Source: Pseudomonadota bacterium
Lineage (GTDB): Bacteria; Pseudomonadota; Gammaproteobacteria; Pseudomonadales; Pseudomonadaceae
NCBI GenBank assembly: GCA_023388335.1
Contig: JAEWGL010000120.1
Location: 1-6,387 of the forward strand
DNA length: 6,387 nucleotides
Direction of reading: 5' to 3'
Shown here: in pieces, positions 4,358 through 6,387 of the stretch
Numbering within the stretch: position 1 is the stretch's first letter
How the letters are laid out: each line of letters begins with the position of its first letter
Translations under genes and position numbers: made by a program
Notes under the pieces: model-generated
What the model was told of the DNA's origin: nothing
Seen by the model: the letters and a program-made list of their open reading frames with translations, nothing else
Databases searched by the model: none

Positions 4358-6387
4358 GTGGTTGACGTGGTAACAAACAAACCAGCGCCGATCCTCGGTC
4401 GCCTGGTAGTAGTAGGCCTGGGCCTGATCGGTGGCTCGTTCGCCAAGGGCCTGCGCGAAAGCGGCCTGTGCCGGGAAGTGGTCGGGGTCGACCTGGATGC
4501 GCAGTCGCGCAAGCTGGCGGTGACGCTGGGCGTCGTCGACCGTTGCGAGGGAGACCTCGCCACGGCCTGTGTCGGCGCCGACGTGATCCAGTTGGCGGTG
4601 CCGATCCTGGCCATGGAAAAGCTCCTCGGCCAGCTCGCCCGTCTGGACCTGGGCGATGCCGTGCTCACCGACGCCGGCAGCGCCAAGGGCAACGTGGTGC
4701 GCGCAGCGCGTGAAGCCTTCGGCCAGCGCCTGCCGCGCTTCGTGCCCGGCCATCCGATCGCCGGCTCCGAGCAGAGCGGGGTAGAGGCGGCCAATGCGGC
4801 GCTGTTCCGGCGCCACAAGGTCATCCTCACGCCACTGGAGGAGACCGATCCGGCCGCCCTGGCGCTGGTCGACCGGCTGTGGCGTGCGCTGGGTGCCGAC
4901 GTCGAGCACATGGCCGTCGAGCGTCACGACGAAGTCCTGGCCGCCACCAGCCACCTGCCGCACCTGCTGGCCTTCGGCTTGGTCGATTCGCTGGCCAAAC
5001 GCAATGAAAACCTCGAGATCTTCCGGTACGCTGCCGGGGGCTTCCGCGATTTCACGAGAATCGCCGGTAGTGACCCGGTGATGTGGCACGACATCTTCCT
5101 CGCCAACCGGGAGGCTGTGCTGCGCACGCTTGATACATTTCGCAGCGACCTCGACGCCTTGCGCGACGCGGTCGATGCAGGGGACGGGCGCCAGTTGCTG
5201 GGTGTGTTCACCCGCGCTAGGGTTGCCCGCGAGCATTTCAGTAAAATCCTGGCCCGCCGGGCCTATGTGGACGCTATGAACTCCAACGACCTGATCTTCC
5301 TGGCACAACCTGGTGGTCGTCTGTCCGGGCGCATTCGCGTCCCAGGCGACAAATCGATTTCCCATCGCTCGATCATGCTCGGTTCGCTGGCGCAAGGCAC
5401 CACCGAGGTTGAAGGCTTCCTCGAAGGCGAGGACGCCCTGGCCACCTTGCAGGCCTTCCGCGACATGGGCGTGGTCATCGAAGGGCCGCACCACGGCCGC
5501 GTGACCATCCATGGCGTCGGCCTGCACGGCCTCAAGCCACCACCCGGCCCGATCTACCTGGGTAACTCCGGTACCTCGATGCGCCTGCTGTCCGGCCTGC
5601 TGGCCGGGCAGCCGTTCGACGTGACCATGACCGGCGACGCTTCGCTGTCCAAGCGCCCGATGAACCGCGTGGCCAACCCGCTGCGGGAAATGGGCGCGGT
5701 CATCGAGACCGGCCCTGAAGGCCGCCCGCCGATGACCATCCGTGGCGGCAGCAAGCTCAAGGCGCTGACCTACACCCTGCCAATGGCCAGTGCCCAGGTG
5801 AAATCCTGCCTGCTGTTGGCCGGCCTGTATGCCGACGGCAAGACCACTGTCACCGAGCCTGCCCCGACCCGCGATCACACCGAGCGCATGCTGCGCGGTT
5901 TCGGCTACTCGGTTCAAAGCAACGGCCCGGTGGCCTCGCTGGAGTCCGGCGGCACCCTGACCGCCAACCGCATCGAAGTCCCGGCCGACATTTCCTCGGC
6001 GGCGTTCTTCCTGGTGGCTGCATCGATTGCCGAGGGCTCCGAGTTGGTACTTGAGCACGTCGGCATCAACCCGACCCGTACTGGCGTGATCGACATCCTG
6101 CGCCTGATGGGCGGCGACATCACCCTGGAGAACCCGCGTGAAGTCGGCGGCGAGCCGGTCGCCGACCTGCGCGTGCGCGGCGCCAGGCTCAAGGGGATCG
6201 ACATCCCGGAACACCTGGTCCCGCTGGCCATCGACGAGTTCCCGGTGCTGTTCGTCGCCGCCGCCTGCGCCGAAGGACGTACCGTGCTGCGCGGCGCCGA
6301 AGAGCTGCGGGTCAAGGAATCCGACCGCATCCAGGTCATGGCCGATGGTCTGCAGGCGCTGGGCGTAAAGGCCGAGCCGACCCCGGA
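4358..6387 (+). CDS. tyrA-aroA: Fused prephenate (cyclohexadienyl) dehydrogenase / EPSP synthase, 3' truncated by window
   Basis: One reading frame encodes two enzymes. The TyrA domain (about 1-306) oxidatively decarboxylates prephenate, and in pseudomonads also arogenate, for tyrosine synthesis. It has the NAD-binding GLGLIG at 20-25, Asp45 at the end of the second strand (suggesting NAD preference), catalytic His132 in GHPIAGSE, HLPH at 199-202, and FRDFTRIAGS with Arg234 as the likely prephenate-binding arginine. No ACT domain follows. The AroA domain starts about Met307 (codon at 5276) and joins shikimate 3-phosphate to PEP, giving EPSP. It shows GDKSISHRS with Lys332, LGNSGTSMRL (402-410), SAQVK (478-482), RDHTE (505-509), NPTR (571-574), catalytic Asp626 in IDEFP, and RVKESDR (651-657). 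These motifs fit class II EPSP synthases. The start is GTG 4358, the first start codon after the in-frame TGA at 4340; GTG 4367 is an alternative. 676 full codons are present and about 70 more are expected. cmk and rpsA would normally follow. Confidence 0.95.
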   Translation, partial: MVDVVTNKPAPILGRLVVVGLGLIGGSFAKGLRESGLCREVVGVDLDAQSRKLAVTLGVVDRCEGDLATACVGADVIQLAVPILAMEKLLGQLARLDLGDAVLTDAGSAKGNVVRAAREAFGQRLPRFVPGHPIAGSEQSGVEAANAALFRRHKVILTPLEETDPAALALVDRLWRALGADVEHMAVERHDEVLAATSHLPHLLAFGLVDSLAKRNENLEIFRYAAGGFRDFTRIAGSDPVMWHDIFLANREAVLRTLDTFRSDLDALRDAVDAGDGRQLLGVFTRARVAREHFSKILARRAYVDAMNSNDLIFLAQPGGRLSGRIRVPGDKSISHRSIMLGSLAQGTTEVEGFLEGEDALATLQAFRDMGVVIEGPHHGRVTIHGVGLHGLKPPPGPIYLGNSGTSMRLLSGLLAGQPFDVTMTGDASLSKRPMNRVANPLREMGAVIETGPEGRPPMTIRGGSKLKALTYTLPMASAQVKSCLLLAGLYADGKTTVTEPAPTRDHTERMLRGFGYSVQSNGPVASLESGGTLTANRIEVPADISSAAFFLVAASIAEGSELVLEHVGINPTRTGVIDILRLMGGDITLENPREVGGEPVADLRVRGARLKGIDIPEHLVPLAIDEFPVLFVAAACAEGRTVLRGAEELRVKESDRIQVMADGLQALGVKAEPTP

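Noticed and set aside
3648..4373. + strand open frame overlapping the pheA end and the pheA-tyrA gap, considered as a small gene or hisC2 remnant
   Set aside because: It lies mostly out of frame within pheA, runs through the REP pair, and shows no PLP-aminotransferase motif.
1796..4911. Antisense open frames at 1796-3037 and 3010-4911 opposite serC and pheA
   Set aside because: They are low-complexity Arg/Ser/His-rich translations lying opposite well-conserved genes, as expected from codon bias in GC-rich DNA.
4100..6214. Long antisense open frame (704 codons) opposite tyrA-aroA
   Set aside because: It is a shadow of a high-GC gene; the + strand frame encodes clear TyrA and AroA motifs and the antisense translation has no recognisable domain.

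Overview
The window is an ordinary-looking chromosomal segment from a fluorescent Pseudomonas, most likely the P. putida group or a close relative. Three things point there: high-GC coding bias throughout, the gene order gyrA-serC-pheA-tyrA/aroA (the Pseudomonas "supraoperon" that normally continues into cmk and rpsA), and a pair of REP sequences of the type common in P. putida and P. fluorescens. All genes are on the + strand. No RNA gene, insertion sequence, CRISPR array or phage gene was seen.

Layout: 1-1887 is the 3' two-thirds of gyrA (the N-terminal part with the active-site tyrosine lies before the window). A 22-nt perfect palindrome at 1906-1927 separates it from serC, which starts at a GTG (1958 preferred). 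serC and pheA share one base (TGATG at 3041-3045). pheA (3043-4137) encodes the bifunctional chorismate mutase/prephenate dehydratase with an ACT domain. The 220-base gap 4138-4357 holds two inverted REP copies and a small hairpin, but no hisC2 gene, which occupies this place in P. aeruginosa. From GTG 4358 to the window end runs one continuous reading frame encoding a TyrA-AroA fusion, cut off about 70 residues before its expected end.

How the genes work together: SerC makes phosphoserine (and serves pyridoxal phosphate synthesis). The AroA domain makes EPSP, the last intermediate before chorismate. PheA and the TyrA domain draw chorismate and prephenate toward phenylalanine and tyrosine. 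gyrA is a housekeeping neighbour, separated by the palindrome.

I did not find an undescribed system. The points worth a second look are the missing hisC2 with REP elements in its place, the class II-like EPSP synthase with a mixed glyphosate-site signature, the linkerless TyrA-AroA fusion, and an acidic insertion in the GyrA C-terminal domain.
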